This document shows positions 45,848 through 59,136 of a stretch of 64,000 nucleotides of DNA, piece after piece (position 1 is the stretch's first letter; every line of letters starts with the position of its first letter). The position numbers and the translations under genes are program-made. Source of the DNA: Perilla frutescens (lineage: Eukaryota; Streptophyta; Magnoliopsida; Lamiales; Lamiaceae); contig BRKX01000006.1 in assembly GCA_026008535.1 (NCBI GenBank), positions 42,706,664-42,770,663 of the forward strand. Reading direction: 5' to 3'. The notes under the pieces were generated by a model, which worked only from the letters and a program-made list of their open reading frames with translations, was not told where the DNA came from and did no database searches.

Positions 45848-46826
45848 GTTATGGGGAGCATTAACTTGTGAACATAGGCATTGTGTGTAAAATTATGGAT
45901 GAATCATATCCATTAATTTGTTAAGATCAATTGCCATTATTAGAGGGAATTAAGAAAAATGATATTATTTTCGTTGTAGATGGATTAAGGTCAAATATAT
46001 GAAATCACCATTTTTATTTTCTATGAACATCTTCAATGTGAAAAAAAACATTAAGAAATAACAAATTAAGTATTTTGAAGTATAAAATAACATAACAATA
46101 TATTATGTTATTATTCTCTCCAAATTAAATTACAAGTATCGTTGATGTGAAAAAAAAAAGATTTCAAAATTACAACCTGTGTATTCTGAAATGTAAAATT
46201 AACATAAATAAAATAACTATAAAGGAGGAATTAAATTAAAATTGATCGTAGCCATTCCTTCAACAAAACTATGGACATGATTTATCCATAAATTATACAC
46301 TAATCTAACGTTTACAAATGAATGATTCTCTATATGTTATTATGTCAAGTTCCACTATTTAATTAATTCATTTATACGACATGTATTTTTTATAAAAAAA
46401 AAAAGATATTAATTTCACTTCACAAAATAAATAAATAAATAAATATTTCCATAAAATAAAGGTGAAATAAGAGTGGCATGCAATTAAGTTAATCGCATTA
46501 TTAATTAAGCACGTCTCTATTTTGATGTGACCGGAATCATTAATTTTACGGCGACGTGACATTCAACCGGCGTTTTCAGGTATCTTACGTGACCACGCAT
46601 ATACTTTAACGTTTTTATACTAATTTTCTTCGACGGCTCACGCAAGATGCCAACCACAAACACGATTTTAATATTAATTATGTATTCCACTTCTATCTAA
46701 ACTCTAAAGACGTTTATAAACGATAAACTTCTAGAAAGCGAAACCTTTGACCTTAAAACAGTTTATTTCTGTATGTATTTAGACGCATACATTTTTGTTA
46801 CAAATAAATTATGCTTTTTTAATTGT

Positions 46827-46863
<37 letters not shown>

Positions 46864-46974
46864 GATCCTATATATACGCTTACTTGTATATAGATTTGAA
46901 CTAGAGATTTTTAACGGTCATAAGGGTGGTAGTAATGAACCATTCAAATGCGTTCTAAAAAAAGAGCTCAACTA
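45848..46974. other. Intergenic with TA/GA microsatellite
   Basis: No gene seen. A TA run (about 46829-46845) continues as a GA run (46846-46862). Confidence 0.6.
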
Positions 46975-49520
46975 AGTGAAATAATGCAATTTTAAACACA
47001 CCCCCCATAATAAGAGAATAAAGTAATTCATGCAGCAAAATTAAAATATGAGTTATGTTTATCTCTACCACCAAACTTATAGCTACTAAAAATGTTTCTA
47101 TGTGAAGTAAAAAAACCAAAATTTTAAAAATGTTGAAAAATAAAAAAATTTAAATGAAAAGGGGCATAAATTATATACTCACTCTGTTTCTGAATAAGTG
47201 TCATTCTACCATTGTAATTTTATTTCAAAAAAAGTGTCATTCTACAAATTCGAAACATAAAATTCACATTTTTTACGCATTTATCATCATATAATGTATT
47301 CAAACATCTATATTTAATGTATTCACACAATAGTATATTAGATTATCTACTTAATTTATTAATTTATATGCGTTCGTGTAAAATGACATTTATATAAAAG
47401 AATATTTTTTATCCACAGATAATAAACACGTGACAGTACGGCTAAATCTCAAATAAATCAAATTAATATTGCCAATTGATGTGTATACGGGTAACCGCTG
47501 TCCATTCCAATGCACTCTCCACCAAACACACGCACACACACCCAAATACATACTGTAATAATGATATTTTGTACACAATCATAAAGTCATAATAGGAGAA
47601 TAGCAAAAGCACATTGTTTGATAAGCGAAGAGTGATTCATGCATTAAATTCACATATCAAGTCATGTTTATCTCTACCACCAAATACATTGTTAACAAAA
47701 TTTGTTTCTATGTGAAGTAATAAGAGTAAAAAAATTAAAAATGTCGAAAAAGTCAAATAGAAAAAAGTAGAAATTGTTATTATTCGCGCATAATATATAC
47801 ACGGCTAATTAAACTATCAATAAATCAAATTAATATGTCTATTGATGACTATATAGGTCTCACGATAATTCATTGAATATACGTTAACAATGCTTTATTT
47901 TGTACTCACTCGTAAAATTGAAGTCACAATGAGAGAATCTAACATTGTTTGAACCGACCGAGTAATTCATGCAACAAAATTCAAACATTTGTGTTATGGC
48001 GTTTATCTCTACCACCAAATTTATAGTTACCAAAATTTGTTTCTATGTGAAGTAATAAAAGCAAAAAATTCTAAAAATGTCGAAAAATACGAAAAAGTTA
48101 AATATAAATTGTTATTATTCGCGCATAATATATACGTTAAGATACTGCTAATTAAACTACCAATAAATCAAATTAATATGTCTATTGATGAGTATATAGG
48201 TCTCACGACAATCCATTGAATGTACGTTAACAATGCTATATTTTGTACTCACTCGTAAAACTGAAGTCGTGATGGGAGAATCTAACATTGTTTGAACCGA
48301 CCGAGTAATTCATGCAACAAAATTCAAACATCTGTGTTATGTTTATCTCTACCACCAAATTTATAGTTACCAAAATTTGTTTCTATGTGAAGTAATAAAA
48401 GCAAAAAATTCTAAAAATGTTGAAAAATATGAAAAAGTCAAATAGAAATTGTTATTATTCGCGCATAATATATACGTTAAGATACTGCTAATTAAACTAC
48501 CAATAAGTCAAATTAATATGTCTATTGATGAGTATATAGGTCTCACGACAATCCATTGAATGTACGTTAACAATGCTACATTTTGTACTCACTCGTAAAA
48601 CTGAAATCATGATGTGAGAATCTAACATTGTTTGAACCGACCGAGTAATTCATGTAACAAAATTCAAACATCTGTGTTATGTTTATCTCTACTGCCAAAT
48701 TTATAGTTACCAAAATTTATTTCTATCTGAAATAATAAAAGCAAAAATTATAAAAATGTAGAAAAACTAGAAAAAGTCAAACAAAAAGGGGCAAAAATTG
48801 TTATTATTCGCACATAATATACACGTGACAGTTCCGCTAATTAAACTGCCTATAAATCAAATTAATATGTCGATTGATGAGTATAAAGGTCCCACTACAA
48901 TCCATTAAAATATATAATCTCTACAAAAAAACTCAATCAAGTGCATTAATAATATTATTTGTACGCACCTGTAAAACTGAAATCGTTATAGGAGAATCAA
49001 ATATTGTTTGAACCGACCTGAGTAATTCATGCAACAAAATTCAAACATCTAAGTTATGTTTATCTCTACCACCAAATTTATAGTTATCAAAATTTGTTTA
49101 TATGTGAAGTAATAAAAGCAAAAATTATAAAAGTATAAAAAAACTAGGAAAAGTCAAACAGACAAATGCAGAAATTCTTCTTCTTCTTCTTCGCACATGA
49201 TATACACATGACGATACCGCTAATTAAACTGCCAATAAATCGAATTAATATGTGAGATGAGTATATATGTATCATGGTAATTCATTGAAATACATACTCT
49301 CTACATAAAATTTAACCAAATATATTAATAATTCGATCTGTTTTACACACACTCATAAAACTGAAATCGTAAATGAAGAATCTAATATTATTTGAACGGA
49401 CCGAGTGATTGATGCAATAAAATTTTCAAACATCAGAGTTATGTTTATCTCTACCACCAAATTTATAGTTACCCAAAATTGTTTCTTTGTGAAGTAATAA
49501 AAGCAAATGTAATAATATAC
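46975..49520 (+). repeat. Satellite-like tandem array, about 340-385-bp unit, seven units
   Basis: The anchor GTTTATCTCTACC occurs at 47057, 47665, 48001, 48341, 48681, 49058 and 49443. It gives spacings of 608, 336, 340, 340, 377 and 385; the first gap holds other sequence with a degraded Stowaway-like piece (47176-47405). Shared blocks include GTAATTCATGCAACAAAATT, TATTATTCGCGCATAATATA and TTTGAACCGACCGAG. The central units (47990-48700) are the most alike. Frames within it are not genes. Confidence 0.9.
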
Positions 49521-49559
49521 ATTTATTTTACAAAAAAGAAGAAAAAGGCAAAGGGAAAA

Positions 49560-50216
49560 GGGCAAAAAGGGGATCCGAAAACATGCATAAAATGGCGAGT
49601 AAAAACAAACACGAGTAACTGAACCTCTGCGAGTGCTGAATCACTCGTTTGACCTTCAGTGGTTAGGTCATTGAAGAGAAGCCCAGAATTCGCTACCTGA
49701 ATTTGTTATTTACTGCCCCCTCCTCTCCCACTCGCAGCCACAGCGCGTGCGTCTCACCCCCTCCTATTTTTACCCTTCTCCCAACTAATTACCCTCACGC
49801 GCGGCGGTTTTTATCCCAGATTTACCTGCATTTGGTTCGAAATTAACCGAAGTTTGTTTATTATTACAACAAAATTAACTGATTCCAAAACAAACCCAGC
49901 AATACTTAAGAGAGATTTTAGTGAGAGAGAGTAAATTATTTCTTTTCTTTTTAACAGTTTTGAGTTTTCATCTTTTCATAAAAGGGGGCGACGGGCGTAG
50001 GGATCTGGTCAACTGCGTTTGACCACGTTGTTTTAGGTAAATACTGACAAATCTGAAACGATAGATAGGGTCAGTTTCGTAAAAAGCCACCTCCGGGATT
50101 TTGATTTTTTTCATTTTTTTAATTTTCTTCCGTCGCTCGTATACGTGTGTGTATGTATATATATATAGGGGGCTGTTTCATTTTCTGCCATTATCTCCAA
50201 ACGCGAAGAGAAGAAT

Positions 50217-50247
<31 letters not shown>

Positions 50248-50258
50248 CGTGCAGTGAT
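49560..50258 (+). promoter_or_regulatory. Promoter and 5' leader of the F-box gene
   Basis: TATATATATATA at 50156-50167 is a plausible TATA box about 92 bp before the ATG. GGTCAA (50007-50012) and TTTGACC (50018-50024) form an inverted pair of W-box cores (TTGAC), sites usually bound by WRKY factors. An AC microsatellite (50217-50243) lies in the leader just before the start codon. Confidence 0.5.
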
Positions 50259-52051
50259 ATGAGAACGAGGAGAGGGCTGTGTTATCCTAGAGTGATGAAT
50301 ATGTGCGTGGAAAATAGCGGCAGCCGAGTGGTGAAGAGAAGGAAGCTGGAGCTCGCCGGAGACTGCCGGAAAAGGTTGAGAACCTCGCCGGAGATAGCCG
50401 GAGGATGTGATTTCTTCGACGCTTTGCCGGATGATCTCGTGCTTTCCGTTCTCGGAAAACTCAGCTCCACCGCCGCCTGCCCCGCCGATTTCATCAGCGT
50501 TTTGATGACGTATGTTTATTTATTTATTTATTCTGAAATATTTTTATTTAATGCCAAAATTCAACGAAAAATGATCTTCTCGTTTGGAAGAAATTTCGCC
50601 AGATTTGATTAGTCTGGATTTTCGAAACTTGTTTTGCTTTTTCGCCTGTTGCTTTTCCTCTAATTAAGAAAGCGGTTAGAAGAAATTAATCTGAAAAACT
50701 GAATCGACGGATTTGTCGCATTAATGGAAACTGTTTTTGCAACTTCTTCCTATATTATTTTTTTTCTCGTTTTTTTTGTGCGATTTTTGTAATTTTTGAT
50801 ATTTTTTATAATGCAGAATAATTGTTTTTTAAATTTAAAGTGTTTGCGCATCTGAATCTAACGGTTATCAATTTAATTGATGAACAGATGCAAAAGACTG
50901 AACGGATTAGGCCTTCATTCTCTAGTATTATCGAAAGCCTCTCATAAAATGTTGGCAGTCAAAGCTAACAACTGGTCCGAGTCCGCTCACCGATTCCTCA
51001 AACTCTGTGCCGATTCCGGAAATGTCGAAGCTTGCTACACTCTTGGCATGGTTAGTATTTTCACTCAATTATTATTGTATTATATTTCTCAGATTTTATC
51101 ATCAATATTAGTTAAATAAAATGAGGCTCGATGCCTATATAAATTTCACATATACATGCAAATCTAATTACAGAAATTCAGAATTTATGGCTGAGATTTA
51201 TTATAACAATAATAAATAATAATAATAATTATTATTATGTCCGGACACAGATACGATTCTACTGTTTGCAAAATCGAGGCAGCGGGGCATCCTTAATGGC
51301 GAAGGCCGCGATTAGCTCACACGCGTCGGCGCTCTACTCGCTCGCCGTCATCCAATTCAACGGCAGCGGCGGCTCGAAGAACGACAAGGACCTCCGCGCC
51401 GGAGTCGCCTTGTGCGCACGCGCCGCCTTCCTCGGCCACGTAGACGCGCTGCGGGAGCTCGGCCACTGCCTGCAAGACGGCTACGGCGTCAAGCAAAACA
51501 TCGCCGAGGGGCGCCGATTTCTCGTTCAAGCCAACGCGCGTGAGCTCGCTATTGTCCTAGCCGCGAATCCGTCGGTGGTCGTGCCGCGGTCGTGGCTCAC
51601 GTGCAACCACCAGCGCCAGGCGGGCGGAGGAGGCGGTGGCGTTGGCGGCGGCGGAGGTGGAGGATGCCCGTTGCTGAGTGATTTCGGGTGTAATGTGCCC
51701 GCTCCCGAAGCCCACCCGGCGAACCGGTTTTTGTCGGACTGGTTCACCGCACAGGCCGAGGGAGTGCCGGGCCCGGGCCTCCGGTTATGCTCTCATTCGG
51801 GCTGCGGGAGGCCCGAGACTAGGAGGCATGAGTTCCGTCGGTGCTCTGTGTGCGGAGCAGTGAATTATTGTTCCCGTGCTTGTCAGGCACTGGATTGGAA
51901 GCTCCGGCATAAGGCGGAGTGCGCTCCCGTAGAGAGGTGGGCCGATGCCGATGACGAAGGAGAAAATGACGGAAACGGGGATGATGCTTTTGACGGCAAT
52001 GGCAACGGAAACGGCAACGGCGACGATGAAGAGGCGATGGAAGAAAGCTGA
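50259..52051 (+). CDS. F-box protein with MYND-type zinc finger (At1g67340-like)
   Basis: Three exons: 50259-50509, 50888-51050 and 51251-52051 (404 residues), with GT donors at 50510 and 51051 and AG acceptors ending 50887 and 51250. The product probably recruits substrates to an SCF ubiquitin ligase. The N-terminus MRTRRGLCYPRV is typical of this plant family and fixes the start. An F-box lies at about residues 50-95 (FFDALPDDLVLSVLGKL). Helical Sel1/TPR-like repeats span about 120-235 (NVEACYTLGM, ALYSLAVIQFNG, GHVDALRELGHCLQDGYGV). A glycine-rich run lies at about 262-277. The MYND finger is at about 318-362 with all Cys/His ligands visible (CSHSGC, CSVCGAVNYCSRACQ, HKAEC). The tail is Asp/Gly/Asn-rich. 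It looks functional. Confidence 0.93.
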
Positions 52052-54455
52052 GGAGACTATGAATGTGACGGTAACGGCACGGGAGTCTGGAGAGAGTAAG
52101 AGTTGGGGTCGAATTGTAGAAAAGAAGAAAGATTTGGGGCCAAATTTTGATGGAGTAAAAAAAATGTTTAGTTATGGTCAACTTTTTTGTATAGTCCCTA
52201 AACTCGGAGGTTTCTTAACCTTTCACTCTCTCGCTTTATTTATTTATTTATTTATTTAATAGTATATAGTTTATTCGGCTTTAATTCAAGAAAAATGAAA
52301 CTTATTGTAGTAAAAGAAAAATTATTTAAATCTTGTTCTCCTCCATTTCTTCATTTATTTATTTCCATGACCTAAATTGTTTTATAATTATGAATCTACG
52401 TAGGATATATTCTATATTATATATCTTTGTATAAAAAAAGGCAATTGAAGGAAGGAAACATGTATAATGATGTGAAGCATTATTGTTGATTAGAAAGGGG
52501 GAGTTTTATTGTAAAAATGGGGACCAAATGATAAGGGGAATGGTGATGTTGGTGGGCTTTATTCAGACTTCTCAATTGACAACATTATCACATGAAATGT
52601 GGGACATCATGGGATTGGGCAGCTCCGATCGATCGAGTTCTTGAATTTCTTCAAAACAAAGTGAGACATTGATTCTAAATGCAAATTATTAGGTGAAGAG
52701 AGAGAGAGATGGGATTGCCATTGTGTGTAATGTGAAATTCTGAATAACCAACCACATTAATATGCTTGAATTCTGCCTTAACTTTAGGGTAAAGAATGTA
52801 TAGGAGAAAGCTCATTTGAATCTACAATGTGAAAGAAATGTGGATCATCATCTAGCTAACTTAATTATATACATACATATATATGATATGTTATTTGATT
52901 AATTAGAGATTCTTGATTTCACACATTTTAAGTTAATTCTATGTAACGGTTTATAATCTAGCTAACTTAATATACATAATTCCCAATAAATGAAATCTGA
53001 TGTCACGCAATAATATATGCTATCTCATTTCATTATAGTTTTTTTTTCTATATACAATAAAATAAATTTGTACCAAAAAAATCCTGAGAAAAGTAATAAT
53101 TGACAGAGAGGATCCTATATAGGTAGCAAATAATTCCAATGACAGTCCAGGCAAATATACTGTTCCTTTCTATGTTGCACACTTTTATGTTTGGTCAAAA
53201 AATGTCAGGTAATAAGAGTTGACCAAAGCACAAGAGAAAAGGGATTTCTTTTTTTTTTTTAATCATTTTTTAATAAAAACAAAATAGAAATATGAATAAA
53301 GAATTGATTAGAAAGAGGGTAAAGGTAAAGGTAAAGCTAAGAGATAGCTAACAGTGAGAAGATGTGCAAGTGGATCCAGAATGTGCATGTCTTAGTGTCT
53401 TGAGAACTTTATGCCCCCCATTGCCAAAATAAAGGAAGAAAATTAAAGAAAAGAAAGTAAAGATAATAATATATAATTATTCAAGTAATGAAAAAAAAAA
53501 GAACATGAAGAAACTATCTATGTATTAATACATTATACATGCTCCCATATATAAGCGTGACGTGATGATACCATGCAAGATGGGAAACTTATAAGAACTC
53601 ATGAGTTCGACCGGTTAAGAGAGATTCGATTTGAAAGCTAAAAACATTTTCTTGACATCGAATTATAAAGTAAGGTTGCCCTCCTCCATCATTATTCTTA
53701 ATTTCATTCTTATAATTAAGTTCAAAATTTACTATAGACATCAATCGATCGATCAATGCATTTTATCACGTTTGATATCGACGTATCTAGATAGTGCATG
53801 GAAGCAAGGAGGGCACTAATTCTCTCCTTTATCACCATTATTACCATGATTTACTATCACAACCCAAATCCCAGAAATTCAAACCTAGGAAGAAAAAAAC
53901 AATAGAGATAGATTGTGGTCCAAACTTTACAAGCCCAAAATCCCATTAAAGCCATGTTTTGTTGGTTGGATGTACAACTATTTGTTGGTTGAGAATGTGA
54001 AGGACAAGCACTATACTTGGTGCAACAAGGTTACACACTATACACTCAACCCTTTTTTTGGGCAAAAATTCCAAACATTTTATTTAATTTCCCATGTGTT
54101 AATTCAAATTTGTTCCCTACCCTTCAAGCAAATTTACTAAGTTAGGAATATTGCGCGATTTATTTAGGGTTTTGATCGGTCAATGTACATATGGATCGAT
54201 GTCTACTTATATACGTGCCTAAAACTTATTGAAGTTTTCGCGGTCGCCATGGATTTATCGAAACGTCTTATATATTTTGTGGCTACACTACGTGCACCAA
54301 TATTGTAATGACTTACGATTAGGGTTTTTTTTATGAAGAAATTAAAAAGAAAAATGAATATATATATGCTGAATTTTATCAAACACGAAATGGATTTTGT
54401 GAAACAAAGCAAGGTTCGGACATCGTTTCATTATATATTGGTAGCTAGGGTGAAT

Positions 54456-54499
<44 letters not shown>

Positions 54500-56030
54500 A
54501 AAATTTTAAGAACTCGAAATAAGAAGGCTTCAAGAATAGGCAAATGTTGCTGGATGGTAACTGACATAATTATGATGAGCTCTTATTTGAGTAAATAATT
54601 TGGTGGTACAAAATTGCTCCATTCCCTGAATAAGAGCAGCAATATAGTGAAATATTTATAGCATGGATAGTTGTAATATTAAATACCAATTGATATCTCA
54701 CCAGAAAAAAAGTACTATATATTTTTATTAAATTTTCCTTTTATTTGAGAAGTGGGGACTAGGGGAATAAAAGAGTTTGAATCGAAGTACTTCAATTTTT
54801 TTTTTCATTTTATATTTATACAGAATAGAAGATATCTCGTACGTGTGTACGTGTGTGTACATGTATATAGACACCCCCCCCCCCCCTATAACTATAACAA
54901 TCCTTCAAATTGCAGCCCAAATCAATAGTAATATGATATTTAAAATATATACGTACAGTTGATACATCTTGTTGAAATTTTAGTTCTAGTCTGGCACTCT
55001 ATAGAAACTACGAGAGTTGAGTATGTTCAATTGCCTAAACACGAGGGTATTAATTTTTAAAACTTTTTTCCTTTCACTTTCCACAACAATTTTTTTTATA
55101 AGACGTACCTACTTCAATTATATTAATGTTTCATTATTTAGTTTAAGGGAATGACGGATTAGTTAGATTTAGGTCTAATGGCTGCTAATTACTGCTAATT
55201 GTGATAGAGGAGAAGAAAAGGTTACAAAAAAAGAAGGTAGACACTAGCTAGCTAGCTAGATGCTCTTAGAAATTAGGTTTGACATTGTTAGTTTCTTTGG
55301 GGGCTAGATCTGATGAATATATGGTAGATAATAGATAATTGTCATTATGGAGACTATTAATTTTCATGTAAAATAAAATTTTAAAAGAAAAACTAGAAAA
55401 ATAGCACCATGTCACACGTACGTAATGCCAAAAAATCAAGATTCGAATAACCATGCAATTACTACTTTGTATTCATCCTCACTTTACGAATATGATTCTA
55501 CTAAATTGTTACTTGAGCCTATTCAAGTCGATTATGAATTATCGTGAGCAGATTCTCACAAATTATATATATAGCGAGAGAGAATTTATCACTTAATTTC
55601 ACATTCTCTCTATACTACACGTATTTATATTTTATAACATGTGCATATATGTACGCGTATGGTTCACAAAACAAATGAAATCCTCTATCCCACTTTTCTC
55701 TATTTCATTTGGTATCCCATTTTGATTTTTATTTGATTTTCATCAATTTTTTTTCTTCATTTTCAATTGTTATGACTTAGTTTAATTTTATAATTATTAT
55801 TTAGGGTTCACTCCACCCAATTAGGATTTATATTTATTTTTTAATATTTATTTCTTATTTTTAGTTAATATAATTGATTAATATGATTGATTATTCCAAA
55901 AGTAGGGTATATAATTTTTTAAAACATATTGGGACACAATAATAGGACATGAAAAGTGGACTAGAAGATTTTATTCCTTCACAAAATTAGTCACGTTCAA
56001 ACAATTATCTAATATCTAAGGAATGAAATG
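52052..56030. other. Intergenic downstream of the F-box gene
   Basis: It holds the 3' untranslated region of the F-box gene (first few hundred bases, no canonical AATAAA close by). A GA microsatellite lies at 54457-54495, a C homopolymer near 54870-54886, and one MITE at 55679-55970. The frames at 53631-54412 and 54777-55454 show no domain. No second gene is recognised. Confidence 0.6.
55679..55970. mobile_element. AT-rich MITE, family copy
   Basis: The ends AATCCTCTATCCCACTTTTC and, on the minus strand from the right, AATCTTCTAGTCCACTTTTC are inverted repeats. The internal GGGTTCACTCCACCCAATTA is shared with 27043-27412. Confidence 0.65.
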
Positions 56031-56032
56031 TA

Positions 56033-56057
56033 CTCTTTCCATCCCGATAAGATAGGG

Positions 56058-56101
<44 letters not shown>

Positions 56102-56271
56102 CTAATTTACTAATAGATATCCATATTTAATATGTTTACATTAAGCCTTAATTCATCCTCAAAGAAATAAGTAGGAGCATATTATGAATTTTTTGAATAA
56201 TTGTCTTTCCCAATATCTTTCATAATCCTTGCAAAAATCTCAATCAACTTATTTTATTGGGACGGAAAAAG
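56033..56271. mobile_element. Stowaway-like MITE with internal TA run
   Basis: 239 bp between TA dinucleotides. The left end CTCTTTCCATCCCGATAA pairs with the inverse of the right end (CTTTTTCCGTCCCAATAA). A TA microsatellite fills 56065-56100. Confidence 0.8.
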
Positions 56272-56335
56272 TATCATTTAACATCTCAGTGAAGGAAACT
56301 TGATGGGGGTTAATTGGTTAAATACAAACAAATAT

Positions 56336-56349
56336 TTATTATTATTATT

Positions 56350-56406
<57 letters not shown>

Positions 56407-56420
56407 GCTGTTGCTGTTGG
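56336..56420 (+). repeat. ATT/GTT compound microsatellite
   Basis: A short ATT run continues as about 22 GTT units, with two GCT variants at the end. Confidence 0.95.
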
Positions 56421-57699
56421 ATATTAATTATACGGTCAACAAGTTCCACTGTACGCTCTAAAAATTTCTTAGCTAATTAATATTAATAATATTATTGATG
56501 GACTACGATTAGATATGTCAATGTGTAACGGACCTTATGGGTACTCGCAAAAATTACCCATGATGGGTAGAGTAATTACTCACTTAATGGGTACGGGCAC
56601 GGGTAATTACCTGTAAATTTTGATAGAGACGGGTGCGGGTATGGGTACTTTAGTACCCAACCCACCCCATACCCATATCATAATAATAATAATAATAATA
56701 ATAATCTTATTATTATTATTATTATTATTGTGATATGATATTATTTTTTAAAGATTTCATTTCATATTATGCTTGTAGTTTTTTTTTATGTTATGTGGCA
56801 CTTTCATGGGTCTTTGTATTATATTTTAATTGAATTATAATATCATTTTAATCAATATTCTTAAAATTATAAGTTATTTAATTGTAATTTTGAATTATTT
56901 ACTACAAATAATAATTACGTACTAAATTAAATATTCAATAAATAGTTTGAGATAAAGAATTTTGTATGTTTATATATATATATATATTAAAAATATGATC
57001 TTTGTTAGAAATAAAATGATAATTTAACACGAATAAAATTTGGACTACTTGAAATATTAATTTGTAGCTTATGTTATTTATTCTTATATATATTGTAAAC
57101 TTGATAAATAAATATTTATAAAAATTATGTCTAACATAAAATATAACTATATGCATTTTAAAAAAAAATTATAAGACAAAAAAATAAAAATATAAGTATG
57201 TTTGAATGATTATAGAAAAACATATAATTGAATTTATCAGAAAACACTACCAAAAAAACTTTCATACATAACACCTCATACATAACGGATATTTTAAAAA
57301 TCCGTTATCTATGGGCGCATTTTTGGTATAGATAACGGATATTTCAAAAATCCGTTACGAGAGAAGTGTTATCTCCAATCATACATAACGCTTTCGAGTC
57401 TTGCGTTATCTGTGAGTGTTATATATTGTTCACAATTATAACGCTCATTTGGTACTGTTATGCGTTGTGTTATGTTTAAACACATCATATAACGGTAACA
57501 TTTACTGTTATGAATATCCGTTATGTATATGTGTTAATTATAATTTTTTTAATTCAAAATTAAATTACCCTACACTGAAAATTTCCCTCTCACCATATTA
57601 TTTAGTAAAAATCTTACCGCCAATATTTCTCACCAAACATAAAAATTCATTTTTTCACGTTAAGGCAAAAGAGATCCCCAAATTTTAACCTAAATCCCC

Positions 57700-57929
57700 A
57701 ATTATCTGAATTGTACCCATGGGAATCGCGTTGTCCGCTTGCACCCGCCACCCTCACTGACAAATTTAATCGTCGCCGTCCGCCTGTTCCCGCCGCCCTC
57801 ACCGACGAATCCCCTTTCCCCCGGCAAAATTCCCATCACCACGCATCCATTTCATCTACCTTGCTTCCACCTCTCCACCTCCTCCGAGCATCGACGCCGC
57901 GCCAGGACAAGTAGTATCAGCGGCGGTGA

Positions 57930-57986
<57 letters not shown>

Positions 57987-58500
57987 TATTCATGCTCTCT
58001 CTATCTGACTCTCTCTCTCGCTCTTGCTTTCTCTGTTCTCTCTCGCTCGCTCTCTTTCTCTGCAGCAGAGAAGCCCTCAAATTTGACGACCCTGGCTCCG
58101 GCGAGCTTCGACGTCCAAAGGGTTGCACTAGCTCTTGGTCTTTCTCTCTCTTTCCGTATCTCTCTCTAGCTGTGTATGTGTGTGTTTGCTCTGAGTGTGT
58201 GTGTATGTGTGTTATTTATGTTTTTTTGTTGGTGTGAATTAGAGACTGTGACACTACTTTATAAATTAATATGTTTGTTTGAATTATATTTGCTTGTTGG
58301 ATATTTATATTTTAAATAAATTATATTTGCTTGTTGGATATTTCTTGATTTTTTTAAGCTTAATTTTTTTGAAGGGGAAATTGCTCGTCTGCCATTAAGA
58401 TTCAATTCTCATTTTTGTTTGTTATAATTCATGCAATTTTTTTTTGCAATTTCTTTGTTTGTTTTTGGAATTCCTGGACCATTTAGAAAAGCCATGAATT
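57700..58500 (+). other. GC-rich leader-like segment and TC microsatellite in the CACTA element
   Basis: 57720-57915 is GC-rich with a repeated CCCGCC(A/G)CCCTCAC(T/C)GAC unit. A TC microsatellite spans about 57931-57982 and more CT-rich sequence runs to 58060. It resembles a promoter plus 5' leader preceding the captured exons and may drive them; this is inference. No conserved protein is recognisable in its frames. Confidence 0.4.
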
Positions 58501-58517
58501 TGTTCTCAAATATACAG

Positions 58518-59000
58518 GTGGGTACATGTAATGAAGTACAACAAGGAAATCAAATCTCTTCTTGGTGATTCAAAGTCATATGTTAGTCCAACCATTGAAG
58601 ATCCAAACACATTATTGAAGGTGACTCTTGATCTCTTATTAGGTGTTAGCCTCTTTGCAGCATATCTGATTATTAGGACTTGTTTATCTTCCTGCTACAT
58701 ATAAAATCAGAAAATTGAGGAGCCAACCTCATTAAGAGCTGCCTGGGAGCTCATGGAACTGTTTTATGCGGACAAACAGTCTCAGACCTGGATCTCTGCA
58801 CGGCTTCTTGATTGGTTAGCTGTGTGGGACTTTCAATTGTTATCTTCTTTCAGCCTGTAGTCTTCTCTTTTCATCTTTGTTTCATGGGAAATAGTAATGC
58901 TTCTTTTCCTCTGCAGGATTTTGATTGTTTGTTATCTGCAACCCAACCAACTGTCCATACTAGACTTGTGGCTGTCGAGAAAGGACTTGTAACTATACAG
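58518..59000 (+). pseudogene. NUP85 (nuclear pore subunit) fragment, three exons
   Basis: The exons 58518-58620, 58711-58821 and 58917-59000 have proper AG/GT borders and are in phase 0 with each other from an ATG at 58531. They encode a 95-residue piece that reads as the N-terminal or middle part of plant NUP85 (KSLLGDSKSYVSP, then RAAWELMELFYADKQSQTW, then LLSATQPTVH). NUP85 is a scaffold subunit of the Y-complex of the nuclear pore. Introns of 90 and 95 bp are retained, so the capture was at DNA level. No stop interrupts the exons. Identification is from memory of the family. Confidence 0.7.
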
Positions 59001-59136
59001 GTCTTTACTTCGATGCTTTATCTCTTGACATTTCATGAACCCATCCATCACTCACTTTTATGTTTTTCTTGGACTGCATCAGCTCCCTCCACCCAGTGTC
59101 GAGACATTAGTATATTCAATTAAGCATTTCTTGCAG

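Noticed and set aside
46975..49520. Possible CRISPR-like array
   Set aside because: Units are about 340-385 bp with no short repeat-spacer pattern, in a plant nuclear genome; it is a satellite-like tandem repeat.
57739..58237. Pro/Ser/Leu-rich plus-strand frames in the CACTA element
   Set aside because: They run through a TC microsatellite; more likely a leader segment than a protein.
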